This document shows, piece after piece, positions 16,706 through 25,534 of a stretch of 64,000 nt of DNA. Source of the DNA: JBBQWT01 sp038210375. GTDB taxonomy: Bacteria > Acidobacteriota > Terriglobia > Terriglobales > Acidobacteriaceae. Location: contig JBBQWT010000008.1 of NCBI GenBank assembly GCA_038210375.1, positions 58,367 to 122,366 on the forward strand, given 5' to 3'. How positions within the stretch are numbered: the first letter of the stretch is position 1; the number at the start of each line of letters is the position of its first letter. A model generated the notes under the pieces. It was given only the letters and a program-made list of their open reading frames with translations. It ran no database searches and was not told the origin of the DNA. Position numbers and translations under genes: made by a program.

Positions 16706-18139
16706 TTGCCCGACACAATTTATGACATTGCCATCATTGGCGCAGGTCCCGGCGGATACACGGCCGCCATTCGCGCTGGCCAGTACGGCCTGAAGGTCGC
16801 ACTGATCGAGAAGGAAGAAAAATTGGGCGGCACCTGCCTGCATTGGGGCTGCATTCCTACCAAGTCGATGCTGTTCAACGCCGAGATCTACGATCACGTC
16901 AAAGGTGGCAAGGAGATGGGACTCGAAGGCGTGGAAGGCGTGAAGGTCAACTGGAAGATCGTGCAGGAGCGTAAAGACAAAATAATCGCTAAGCATGCCA
17001 AGGGCCTCGAATTCCTGATGCGGAAGAACAAGGTCACCACCATGGAAGGCTATGGCCGACTCACCGGCGGAGCCAAAGACGGAGTGCACACCGTCGAGGT
17101 TTTCACTGAAGGCGGCGGCGGCGCCGGCGGGGACACCTCGTTCGTGAAAGCCCGCAACGTGATCGTGGCCACCGGCTCGGACGCCCGCATGCTGCCCAAC
17201 CTCGAGCCCGATTCGCGCATTCTCACCAACATGGAAATCCTGAGCCTGCCGGCGCTTCCCAAATCATTGATTGTGATTGGCGCGGGGGCGGTGGGCGTGG
17301 AATTTGCTTCAATCTTCAAGTCGTTCGACTGTGATGTGAATATCATCGAGGCCCTGCCGCGGCTGGTGGCGCTCGAAGATGAAGAGATTTCCAAGGAATT
17401 GCTGCGCGTGTATAAGAAGCGCGGCATTCCCTGCCACTTGAGCGCCAAGGTGGAAAAAATTGAGAAGACCAAAGACGGCGTCGCAGTCACTTTTACCCTG
17501 GACGGCAAGTCGCAAAAACTCGAAGCTGAGAAAGTGCTGGTGGCAATCGGGCGCGCGCCGCGCACCGATAACGTGGGCATCGAGAAGACCAAGATCAAGC
17601 TGGAGCGGGGCTTCGTGCAAACCGACGAGTGGATGCAGACCGCCGAGCCCGGCGTCTATGCCATCGGCGACATCGCCCTGGGATTGCCGCAACTGGCGCA
17701 CGCCGGAGCCATGGAAGGCATGGTCGCGGTGGCCAGAATCGCGGGAAAATATGCGCGGCCGGTGAAGCGCGAGCGCGTGCCCAACTGCACGTACTGCGAG
17801 CCCCAGCTCGCCAGCGTGGGATTTACCGAGGCCGTGGCCCGGGAAAAAGGCCTCAACGTAAAGGTGGGCAAGTTCCCGTTCACCGCGAATTCCAAGGCCA
17901 GCATCATCGCCAGCCACGATGGCTTCATCAAAGTGGTGGCCGACCAGAAATACGGCGAGATCCTGGGCGTTCACATCATCGGCCCCTCAGCCACCGAGCT
18001 GATTGCCGAGGCGGTCACCGCCATGCAGTTGGAAGGCACGGTCGAAGACTTGATGTGGACCATCCATGCCCACCCCACATTGAGCGAGAGCATGCTGGAT
18101 GCCTTCAGCAGCGTCATCGGAATGGCGGTCAGCGCCTGA
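16706..18139 (+). CDS. lpdA: Dihydrolipoyl dehydrogenase (E3)
   Basis: 477 residues, the usual length. It starts at TTG 16706 with GAGG seven bases upstream. FAD-binding IIGAGPGGYTAAIRAGQYG, redox disulfide GGTCLHWGC with C44 and C49, NAD-binding IVIGAGAVGVEFASIF, and the C-terminal catalytic pair H456 and E461 in HAHPTLSE are all visible. It reoxidises the dihydrolipoyl arm of 2-oxoacid dehydrogenases with NAD+. It opens the operon lpdA-lipB-pdhA-pdhB-pdhC, so its main partner is the pyruvate dehydrogenase complex encoded just downstream. Confidence 0.97.
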   Translation: MPDTIYDIAIIGAGPGGYTAAIRAGQYGLKVALIEKEEKLGGTCLHWGCIPTKSMLFNAEIYDHVKGGKEMGLEGVEGVKVNWKIVQERKDKIIAKHAKGLEFLMRKNKVTTMEGYGRLTGGAKDGVHTVEVFTEGGGGAGGDTSFVKARNVIVATGSDARMLPNLEPDSRILTNMEILSLPALPKSLIVIGAGAVGVEFASIFKSFDCDVNIIEALPRLVALEDEEISKELLRVYKKRGIPCHLSAKVEKIEKTKDGVAVTFTLDGKSQKLEAEKVLVAIGRAPRTDNVGIEKTKIKLERGFVQTDEWMQTAEPGVYAIGDIALGLPQLAHAGAMEGMVAVARIAGKYARPVKRERVPNCTYCEPQLASVGFTEAVAREKGLNVKVGKFPFTANSKASIIASHDGFIKVVADQKYGEILGVHIIGPSATELIAEAVTAMQLEGTVEDLMWTIHAHPTLSESMLDAFSSVIGMAVSA

Positions 18140-18179
18140 GAACCCGGATAGGCTGGAATGAGATGGGCCCTGTACGCAT

Positions 18180-19088
18180 ATGATTTCTGTCGTTCAACTC
18201 GGGCGGGTGGATTATGCGACCGCGCTTGACCTGCAGCAGTCGATGGTGGGATTGCGCCAGCGATCGCGCATTCGCGACACCCTTTTGCTGCTGGAACATC
18301 CCCCGGTCATCACCCAGGGCCGCAACGCGCAACCGCAGAACCTGCTGGCATCGCGCGAGCTGCTAAGCGCGTGTGGCGTGGAACTGTTCGAATGCAATCG
18401 CGGCGGCGATATCACGGTTCACGGGCCCGGCCAGTTGATCGGGTATCCCATCTTCGATCTGCGGTCTGAAACATTATCTGACTTGAGAGTCGCTGAAAAA
18501 AATCTGCAGCAGCCGAGGAAGTCGCGCATGGGCGCGGTGGATTTCGTCCGCGGCCTGGAAGAGGTGCTGATCAGGACCTGCGTGGAATTTGGCGTGGGCG
18601 CGCAGCGCATCAAAGGCCTGACCGGGGTGTGGACCACCACTGCCCAACCCGCCAAGTTGGCCGCCATCGGCGTGCATATTTCGCGCGGCGTGACCTCGCA
18701 CGGCTTTGCCTTGAACCTGACCAACGACCTCGAATATTTCAAGTTGATTGTTCCCTGCGGAATTTCCGGCCGCGGCGTGACCTCGATTGCGAAGGAAACC
18801 GGCGGCTCGCCCAAAGTGAATCCCGCCCTTGCCGGCGAGATGATCGCGCGCAATTTTGGCCGCGTCTTTGCCAGCCAGATCCTGTGGCTCGATTTACTCG
18901 ATGCCCTGCTGGCCACAGCCTCCGGCGAAGATATCAGCGGCCCCGAAGATGCGGAGATTGAGGACGTGCCTGACGCCGATTCGCCCGCTAATCAGGACAT
19001 CCCGCTGCAGATTCCTGATGAGATTCGGCAAATTCCCGGTGAGCAGGATCCATCCCAGGGCCCATCCAAAGGCAGGTTCTGGGCTTGA
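18180..19088 (+). CDS. lipB: Lipoyl(octanoyl) transferase
   Basis: 302 residues. The family motifs are present: GGDITVHGPGQLIGYP (residues 75-90), K159 in PAKLAAIGV and the acyl-accepting C193 in VPCGIS. LipB moves octanoyl groups from acyl carrier protein to lipoyl domains, the first step of protein lipoylation. Compared with family members of about 210-240 residues it has a short insert near residues 103-118 and an acidic Pro-rich C-terminal tail of about 60 residues without recognisable fold. It starts 40 bases after lpdA and precedes the pyruvate dehydrogenase genes, so enzyme complex and its cofactor attachment are made together. Confidence 0.95.
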   Translation: MISVVQLGRVDYATALDLQQSMVGLRQRSRIRDTLLLLEHPPVITQGRNAQPQNLLASRELLSACGVELFECNRGGDITVHGPGQLIGYPIFDLRSETLSDLRVAEKNLQQPRKSRMGAVDFVRGLEEVLIRTCVEFGVGAQRIKGLTGVWTTTAQPAKLAAIGVHISRGVTSHGFALNLTNDLEYFKLIVPCGISGRGVTSIAKETGGSPKVNPALAGEMIARNFGRVFASQILWLDLLDALLATASGEDISGPEDAEIEDVPDADSPANQDIPLQIPDEIRQIPGEQDPSQGPSKGRFWA

Positions 19089-19136
19089 TCCGCGAGTTTA
19101 GGAAAAGAAACCGGTTTTTTCGGTAGAGAAAAGCGC

Positions 19137-20453
19137 ATGAGCAAAAACGGAAAGAGCTACAAAACCAGTCGAACCAGCGCCCCCGGCGCGCCGCGAGCAA
19201 CGCCAGTGCGGGCGCAGAAGAATGACGGCGCGCAGCCCACCGCGGCGATCAGGGTCAATGAACAGGGCATCCCCGACTGGCGGCTGGAGAACCCGGACTT
19301 TACCGTGGTGGAAGCTCGCGACGGAGATCAGATCCATTACGAGGTGCGCGGAGATTTCAGCGCGCCGCCGCCTCCCATCCGCGAATCGAGCTACCTGACT
19401 AAAGAACAATGCCTGGAACTTTTTCGCTGGATGCTGCTCAACCGCCGCATGGAACAGGCGCTGGAAAATCTCTACAAGCAAGGCCAGGTCGTGGGCGGAG
19501 TTTATTTCGGACTCGGGCAGGAAGGATGCTCCTGCGCTTCAGCCTACGCGCTCGACCGGAATGACTGGCTGGCGCCGATGATTCGCAACCAGGGCTCCCT
19601 GCTGGTGCGCGGCTTCAAGCCCCGTGACCTGATGATGCAGTACATGGCCAAGTCGGGCTCGCCCACCCATGGCAAAGACGGCACCTCGCACTTTGGCGAT
19701 CTCGACACCCTGCACGTGGTGTCGCCCATTTCCATGCTGGGTGACCTCATTCCGGTAATGGCGGGCGTCGCGCTGGGCGCGCGGCTGCAAGGCAGCGACG
19801 TGGCCTGCATGACCTATATCGGGGACGGCGGCCAATCCACCGGCGTGACTTACGAAGGCATCAACCTGGCGGCCGTCCGCAAGCTGGGACTGGTGCTCAT
19901 CGTGGAAAATAACCTGTGGGCGTATTCCACCCCCACCGAATTTCAATTTGCCACCCGCGACCTCGCCAACCGCGCCATCGGCTATGGAATTCCCGCGGTG
20001 ATCATCGACGGCACCGACCCCTGCCAAGTGTACGACGCCTGCCATGAAGCCTGCGAGCGCGCCCGCCGCGGCGAAGGCGCCACCTTGATCGAGGCCAAGA
20101 TGATGCGCATGAAAGGGCACGCCATCCATGACGCCGCCAGTTATGTACCAACCCAGATGCTGGATTACTGGCGCAAGCGCGATTGCAATACTCGCTTCGA
20201 AGCTTTTCTGCTGGCGAAGAAATGGATCACCCCCCAGGGAGTGAAGACTTTGATCGCCAGTGTGGAATCTGACCTTGAGCAGGAACGCGAGTTCGCGATC
20301 AATTCGCCGATGCCGGAAGCCAAGACCGCCGCCGAAGGGGTGTACTGCGACACCGGCTGCCACCACATCAAGCCGCGGTATGCGGCGCCGAAGGCCAGCG
20401 CCAGACCGGGCTCGGGGCCGCGGGCATCAGAAGCGGCCTTGCACTTTAAATAG
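19137..20453 (+). CDS. pdhA: Pyruvate dehydrogenase E1 component, alpha subunit
   Basis: 438 residues, longer than the usual 330-370 because of an N-terminal extension of about 60 residues rich in Ala/Lys. The core starts near SYLTKEQCLELFRWMLLNR. The thiamine diphosphate motif is seen as GDGGQSTGVTYEG followed by IVENNLWAYSTP. It decarboxylates pyruvate as an alpha2beta2 heterotetramer with the product of the gene 42 bases downstream. Distinction from branched-chain 2-oxoacid E1 alpha is by context (lipB, lpdA and the E2 gene) and is probable rather than certain. Confidence 0.9.
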   Translation: MSKNGKSYKTSRTSAPGAPRATPVRAQKNDGAQPTAAIRVNEQGIPDWRLENPDFTVVEARDGDQIHYEVRGDFSAPPPPIRESSYLTKEQCLELFRWMLLNRRMEQALENLYKQGQVVGGVYFGLGQEGCSCASAYALDRNDWLAPMIRNQGSLLVRGFKPRDLMMQYMAKSGSPTHGKDGTSHFGDLDTLHVVSPISMLGDLIPVMAGVALGARLQGSDVACMTYIGDGGQSTGVTYEGINLAAVRKLGLVLIVENNLWAYSTPTEFQFATRDLANRAIGYGIPAVIIDGTDPCQVYDACHEACERARRGEGATLIEAKMMRMKGHAIHDAASYVPTQMLDYWRKRDCNTRFEAFLLAKKWITPQGVKTLIASVESDLEQEREFAINSPMPEAKTAAEGVYCDTGCHHIKPRYAAPKASARPGSGPRASEAALHFK

Positions 20454-20495
20454 CGGCATCGAACAACAGCAGTCCAGGATCAATCAGTAACTCTC

Positions 20496-21533
20496 ATGCC
20501 AACCGTGGCCTATCTCGAAGCCATCCGCCAGGGTATCTGGGAGGAAATGGAGAGGGATTCTGCGGTCTTCTGCATCGGAGAAGACATCGGAATCTACGGC
20601 GGGGCCTTCAAGGTCACCGAAGGATTAGTCCATCGCTTCGGTCCCGAGCGAGTGATCGACACTCCGATTGCGGAAGCTGCGATTGTGGGCGCGGCCTTCG
20701 GAGCTTCGCTCACCGGCCTGAGGCCGGTAGCGGAATTTCAATTCATCGACTTCATCGGCTGCGCCTTCAACCAGATCACCAACATGCTGGCCAAATCCCA
20801 TTATCGCTGGGGAGCACCGGCGCCTGTGGTGCTGCGTGGCCCCTGCGGCGGCGGCGTCCACGGCGGGCCGTTTCATTCGCAGAATCCGGAAATGTATTTC
20901 GTTCACACGCCTGGCCTGAAGGTCATCTGCCCCGCCAGCGCATGGGACGCGAAGGGGTTGATCAAGGCGGCGATCCGCGATAACAACCCGGTCTTGTTTT
21001 TTGAGCATAAGTTCCTCTATCGGCGCATCAAGGAGGAGTTTCCCGAGAGCAGCGACGATTCGGTTACGCCCATCGGGGTGGCCCGCCTGGCGCGGACCGG
21101 CGGGGTTGAAGTTCCCGCCACGCAAAGCGCAAACCTGAACGGAACACAGAAGACCGGCGGCCACATCAGCGTCATCACTTATGCGGCCATGGTCTATGTC
21201 GCGCTGGAAGCCGCCACTATCCTCGCTAAAGAAGGCATCGAACTGGAAGTGCTTGACTTGCGCACCCTGCTGCCGCTGGATCGCGAGGCCATCGCCGCCA
21301 CCGTCGCGCGGACCAACAAACTTATCATCCTGCACGAAGACACCAGGACGGGCGGCATCGCCGGTGAAATCTCGGCGATCGTCAACGAAGAAGTATTTTC
21401 CGACCTTGACGCTCCCATCGTTCGCATCACATCTTTAGACACGCCGGTGCCGTTTTCACCTCCACTCGAGGAATATTTCCTGCCCAAGGTTGAGGACGTG
21501 GTCCGCGAGGCGCGGCGGCTGAAAGCTTATTAA
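20496..21533 (+). CDS. pdhB: Pyruvate dehydrogenase E1 component, beta subunit
   Basis: 345 residues, the normal length. It shows the E1 beta signature segments VFCIGEDIGIYGGAFKVT, DTPIAEAAIVGAAFGASLTG and the transketolase C-terminal domain (LEVLDLRTLLPLDREAI, then LHEDTRTGGIAGEI). A linker near residues 205-220 is somewhat longer than usual. It completes the thiamine-dependent E1 with the alpha subunit encoded immediately upstream; the E2 gene follows after 135 noncoding bases. Confidence 0.93.
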   Translation: MPTVAYLEAIRQGIWEEMERDSAVFCIGEDIGIYGGAFKVTEGLVHRFGPERVIDTPIAEAAIVGAAFGASLTGLRPVAEFQFIDFIGCAFNQITNMLAKSHYRWGAPAPVVLRGPCGGGVHGGPFHSQNPEMYFVHTPGLKVICPASAWDAKGLIKAAIRDNNPVLFFEHKFLYRRIKEEFPESSDDSVTPIGVARLARTGGVEVPATQSANLNGTQKTGGHISVITYAAMVYVALEAATILAKEGIELEVLDLRTLLPLDREAIAATVARTNKLIILHEDTRTGGIAGEISAIVNEEVFSDLDAPIVRITSLDTPVPFSPPLEEYFLPKVEDVVREARRLKAY

Positions 21534-21668
21534 GTTTTTTCCGGCATGAAGCAGCCCCGGAGCGTCCGGATGTACTCATACTGGCTGGCTGCCGCGCAGG
21601 AGCTTGAAACTATATAATGACGTTGCAAGCCACCTCTGCTCGAACATTCCAGCCTGTGGAAGGACCCA

Positions 21669-23204
21669 ATGCCAACTGACGTGATCATGCCCCAGATGGG
21701 GGAATCGATTTTTGAAGGCACTCTTACCAAGTGGTTAAAGAAGGTTGGAGACACGGTGCAGAGGGACGAGCCTCTGTTTGAGATCTCCACCGACAAGGTG
21801 GATGCCGAGATTCCCGCGCCCGCCACCGGCGTGTTGCGCGAACAAAAGGTTGCCGAGGGCACCACCGTCCAGGTAAACAGCGTGGTAGGCGTGATCGACG
21901 CCGAGGGCGCTCCCGCCGCGGCCGGCGCGGCCAAGTCTGAAGCGCCTGCGGCCGCGAAAAGCCAGGCCGATGGCGCGGGACAGCCCGCGCAAGCCGCAGC
22001 CAGCACCAAAGGCGGCGCTGCCAGCACCGACGGGCCGGGACAACCGGCCAAATCTCCCGCCAACGGGAAAGATGTCACCCGTCAGGCCAAGCAGGAAGGT
22101 GAGACTGAAATTTCCACTACCTTGCGCGACCGGCCAGATGTAGAAACCGCGGCCAAAGGCAAAGAGGCCCAGGCGGTGGCGGATCAGCAGCAGACCCTGG
22201 TCAAGCCGGAAGGCGGTGACGGCGCCGATGGCGGCCGAATTCACAGTTCGCCCCTGGTGCGGCGCATCGCCGGCGAAAACAACATTGACTTGTCACAGGT
22301 AACCGGCACCGGCGCCAGCGGCAGAATCAGCAAGGAAGATATCCTGGGCTTTATCGCCCAGCACGGCGCTGGTCAACCGGGCGGACAGAAAAAGCCGGTC
22401 GCGTCCGCTCCCGCAGCTTCGCAATCTCCGGTAGCGGAACCTCCCGCATCCGCGCCTTCCGCGGTCCGCGCTCCGGCGCGCGGCCTGAGCTCGCCCGCTC
22501 CCGGGGAGATTGTCCCCATGAGCAACATGCGTAAGAAGATTGCGCAGCACATGGTGGAATCGAAACACACCAGCGCGCACGTCCATACCGTATTCGAAGT
22601 CGACATGACGCGCATCGTGCGATTGCGCGAAAAGCAAAAGGCCGGCTTCGAGCAGCGCACCGGCTCCAAGCTGACATTCATGCCGTTCTTCGCCCGCGCC
22701 ACGGTCAACGCCATTGGCCAGTTCCCTATTTTGAACTCGTCGATGGAAGGCGAGAACATTCACTACAAGCGCGAGATCAACCTGGGCATCGCGGTCGCGC
22801 TCGATTGGGGATTGATCGTCCCCGTGGTGAAGAACGCTGAAGAGCGCAATTTCCTGGGTCTGCAGCGCGCCATCACCGACGTCGGCAACCGCGCGCGCAA
22901 CAAGAAACTCTCACCCGATGAAGTTTCGGGCGGGACGTTCACCATCACCAATCCCGGCCAGTACGGCCCGATGTTCGGCTTACCCATCATCAATCAGCCG
23001 CAGGTCGCAATCCTTGGCATCGGCGGCATCAAAAAGGCCGCAGTGGTGCTGACCGACGAGGATGGCGTGGATTCGATTGCGGTGCGCAGCCTCATCCATC
23101 TCACCCTGGGCTACGATCACCGGGTCATTGATGGAGCGGTGGCCGACCAGTTTATGGCCACGCTCAAGAAGTACCTGGAGAACTGGAACGAGGAGATTGG
23201 CTGA
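21669..23204 (+). CDS. pdhC: Dihydrolipoamide acyltransferase (E2)
   Basis: 511 residues. One lipoyl domain (1-78) with the lipoylated K43 in EISTDKVDAEIP, a long Ala/Pro/Gly-rich flexible linker (about 80-190), a peripheral subunit-binding domain (about 193-227, SPLVRRIAGENNIDLSQVTG), a second Ala/Pro linker, and the catalytic domain (about 280-511) ending with H484 and D488 in GYDHRVIDGA. It transfers the acetyl group from E1 to CoA and forms the core of the complex, which the lpdA, pdhA and pdhB products complete. The first linker is unusually long. An acetyl substrate is inferred from context. Confidence 0.93.
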   Translation: MPTDVIMPQMGESIFEGTLTKWLKKVGDTVQRDEPLFEISTDKVDAEIPAPATGVLREQKVAEGTTVQVNSVVGVIDAEGAPAAAGAAKSEAPAAAKSQADGAGQPAQAAASTKGGAASTDGPGQPAKSPANGKDVTRQAKQEGETEISTTLRDRPDVETAAKGKEAQAVADQQQTLVKPEGGDGADGGRIHSSPLVRRIAGENNIDLSQVTGTGASGRISKEDILGFIAQHGAGQPGGQKKPVASAPAASQSPVAEPPASAPSAVRAPARGLSSPAPGEIVPMSNMRKKIAQHMVESKHTSAHVHTVFEVDMTRIVRLREKQKAGFEQRTGSKLTFMPFFARATVNAIGQFPILNSSMEGENIHYKREINLGIAVALDWGLIVPVVKNAEERNFLGLQRAITDVGNRARNKKLSPDEVSGGTFTITNPGQYGPMFGLPIINQPQVAILGIGGIKKAAVVLTDEDGVDSIAVRSLIHLTLGYDHRVIDGAVADQFMATLKKYLENWNEEIG

Positions 23205-23233
23205 TCGCGACTGCGTCCTGACAGGAGCTCCGC

Positions 23234-23773
23234 TTGATTGCTCTCTCTTCGAAGACCCGGAAGAAAAATAAGACCGCGCCGCGCGGCGTGAAGGCGGCGC
23301 AGGTCAGCGTGATCATGGGCAGCCGCAGCGATGCTGACACCATGGCGCCCGCCGTCGAGCTTCTCCAGGAATTTGGCGTCGCTCACGAAGTGCAGGTGGT
23401 CTCGGCGCACCGCACTCCGGAATGGATGACTAACTTCGCCCGCCAGGCAGCATCCCGCGGAATCAAAGTTGTGATTGCGGGCGCGGGCGGCGCCGCGCAC
23501 TTGCCGGGTATGGTCGCGGCCAACACCGTCCTTCCTGTTCTCGGAGTCCCCATCCCCGCTACCCTGCTCAACGGCCTCGATTCCCTTCTGTCCATCGTGC
23601 AGATGCCCAAGGGCGTCCCCGTAGGGACGCTGGCCATCGGCAAGCCGGGGGCAGCAAATGCCGCGCTGCTGGCGGTATCGATCCTGGCGCTGAGCGACCC
23701 CTCACTTTCACGCAAGCTGCAGGAGTGGCGCCAGGCGCGCACCGACGAAGTGCTGCGCCAGAGGACGCCCTGA
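23234..23773 (+). CDS. purE: N5-carboxyaminoimidazole ribonucleotide mutase
   Basis: 179 residues from TTG 23234, with GGAG about eight bases upstream. A basic N-terminal extension of about 22 residues precedes the class I PurE core: SVIMGSRSDADTM, SAHRTPEWM with the catalytic His, and GAGGAAHLPGM. It interconverts N5-CAIR and CAIR in purine synthesis. It begins 29 bases after pdhC on the same strand and overlaps purK by one base. Confidence 0.96.
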   Translation: MIALSSKTRKKNKTAPRGVKAAQVSVIMGSRSDADTMAPAVELLQEFGVAHEVQVVSAHRTPEWMTNFARQAASRGIKVVIAGAGGAAHLPGMVAANTVLPVLGVPIPATLLNGLDSLLSIVQMPKGVPVGTLAIGKPGAANAALLAVSILALSDPSLSRKLQEWRQARTDEVLRQRTP

Positions 23774-24906
23774 TGGCGATCATGCCGGGTTCCACGATCG
23801 GCATCCTGGGCGGAGGACAACTGGGACGCATGGTGGCGTTGGCCGCGCGGTCCATGGGCTATCGTAGCGTGTGCCTCGATCCTAACCCGCTGTGCTCCGC
23901 CGGCCCGGTGGTCAACCACCTCATCACCGCTCCGTGGGAAAAGAAGGATGCGTTTGTCGAGCTGAGCGGCGGCTCCGACGTGGTCACTCTCGAAATCGAA
24001 AACATTCCTTTCGTCAGCCTCGCGGCCGCCTCGCAACATGCTCCCTTACGCCCGCGGATGGGCGTAATGCACATCATCCAGGACCGGGCCCGCCAGAAAG
24101 TCTGGCTGTCGGCCGGCGGCTATCCGCTGGGCGAATACCGGGTGGCAAACTCGCTGGCTGAATTGAAAGCGGCGCTGCATGGCATCAATGGAGACTGCTA
24201 CGTCAAGGCCAGCAGCGGCGGGTACGACGGTCGCGGCCAGATCCATGTAAAGGATGAATCCGGCGCCGCTCACGCGTGGGAATACCTGGGCTCGAAGGCC
24301 TGCGTAGTGGAAAAAGCGCTCGACCTGCAAGCCGAAATATCGATCATGGTGGCCCGGCGCGAAGGTGGGGAGTGCGTGATTTATCCCCCGTCAGTAAACC
24401 AGCATGAAAATGGGATCCTGGTTTGGTCCACATTACCTGGCGATTTGGATCCCGCGTTGACCGCTGACGCAGTCAAGATTGCTTCCGATATAGCCGCCTC
24501 ATTGGGCCTGGTCGGGTTGCTGGCGGTGGAGATGTTCGTATTGCCGGACGGCCGCCTGTTGGTCAATGAGCTGGCGCCACGTCCGCACAATAGTTTTCAC
24601 TCGACCGAGCGCGGCTGCCCCACCAGCCAGTTCGAGCAACTGGTCCGCGCCATCTGCGACCTGCCCCTGGGCTCAGTCGAAATCACCAGGCCCGCCGCGA
24701 TCGCTAACCTGCTGGGCGAAGTATGGCTGTCGCCCAACCTGCCCAACTTCGAAGCCGCCCTCAAGGTGCCCACGGTGCGTCTTCACCTCTACGAAAAACA
24801 GACGCCACGCCCCGGCCGCAAAATGGGACATCTATCAGCCACCGGCGACACCGGCCAGCAAGCGCTGGAGCGGGTGCGCAAGGCCCTGGTCATGCTGAAC
24901 CGGTAG
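23773..24906 (+). CDS. purK: N5-carboxyaminoimidazole ribonucleotide synthase
   Basis: 377 residues from the ATG at 23773, which overlaps the purE stop (TGATG at 23771-23775), giving translational coupling. It starts with GILGGGQLGRMVALAARSMG and has the ATP-grasp body with KASSGGYDGRGQ and NELAPRPHNSFHSTERG. It makes N5-CAIR from AIR, bicarbonate and ATP, the substrate of PurE. A longer frame starts upstream inside purE but is not needed. It ends the operon; about 630 bases of repeats follow. Confidence 0.96.
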   Translation: MAIMPGSTIGILGGGQLGRMVALAARSMGYRSVCLDPNPLCSAGPVVNHLITAPWEKKDAFVELSGGSDVVTLEIENIPFVSLAAASQHAPLRPRMGVMHIIQDRARQKVWLSAGGYPLGEYRVANSLAELKAALHGINGDCYVKASSGGYDGRGQIHVKDESGAAHAWEYLGSKACVVEKALDLQAEISIMVARREGGECVIYPPSVNQHENGILVWSTLPGDLDPALTADAVKIASDIAASLGLVGLLAVEMFVLPDGRLLVNELAPRPHNSFHSTERGCPTSQFEQLVRAICDLPLGSVEITRPAAIANLLGEVWLSPNLPNFEAALKVPTVRLHLYEKQTPRPGRKMGHLSATGDTGQQALERVRKALVMLNR

Positions 24907-24964
24907 GGGCGCATCTCGTCTCACACTTTTTGTCAGCGCCGCAGAAAAGTAGATTTTTGTTTCC

Positions 24965-25260
24965 GTCGGCGCCGGACTTTCGATCTGATCTTGATTGAAC
25001 CGCGACAATCTCCAGAAGTTGCATAGAGGAAGTCGGTAAACGAGAACCCCTCAACCTTGTCATCCTGGAGCGAGTCTTTGTTTCTTGTTCGAGCGAAGGA
25101 CCTTCGATGTGTTCATGTCGGCGCCGCTGGACCCTCGATTTGTTCTTGATCGAACCGCGAAAATCTCAAGAAGTTGCATAGAGGAAATCGGTGAGCGAGA
25201 ACCCCTCAACCTTGTCATCCTGGAGCGAGCCTTTGTTTCTTGTTCGAGCGAAGGACCTTG
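24965..25260. repeat. Two tandem copies of a ~144-base intergenic repeat
   Basis: Segments 24965-25108 and 25117-25260 are near-identical direct repeats with a period of 152 bases. Each contains TCGGCGCCG, then AACCGCGA(A/C)AATCTC, then CCTTGTCATCCTGGAGCGAG and ends TTCGAGCGAAGGACCTT. A more diverged third copy lies at about 33789-33900. The core TCATCCTGGAGCG...GCGAAGGACCT resembles a short intergenic repeat I associate with acidobacterial genomes. No open frame of credible coding character is present. Confidence 0.8.
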
Positions 25261-25399
25261 CGCTTTCTTTGAATTTGTCCCAGCCCCGAATGCCTAAGGA
25301 TTGAAATAAACCGTCATCTGCGCGGCGCTTTCGCCTAGCAACGAAAATTAAAATGGCCGCGGCCAGGAACCGATTATGAAAGGTGGGCTATCAGCGCGA

Positions 25400-25485
25400 A
25401 CCCGCCACCGGGGCTAAAGGCCCAAAACAAAAAGCTCGCTTATCAGTGGACTGAGGTCTGCTGCTCCCACCAACACTCAAAACTT
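25400..25485. repeat. REP-like palindromic element
   Basis: Contains CCACCGGGGCTAAAGGCCC and, 40 bases on, CAGTGGACTGAGGTCTGCTG followed by CTCCCACC. This is the same pair of elements (GGGGCTTTAGCCCC-type and GCAGCGGCCTTCAGG-type) seen at 43.4-43.5 and 47.7-48.2 kb. It lies between the purK end and the DUF3037 gene; the rest of the gap 24907-25534 shows nothing else recognisable. Confidence 0.6.
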
Positions 25486-25534
25486 TCGTCGGGATTGAAT
25501 TGCAGGCGGCCGAAAGAGTGAAACCCGCCAGATA

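Noticed and set aside
24965..25260. Possible CRISPR array at the tandem repeat
   Set aside because: Only two copies of about 144 bases with an 8-base spacer, no short palindromic repeat unit and no cas gene in the window.
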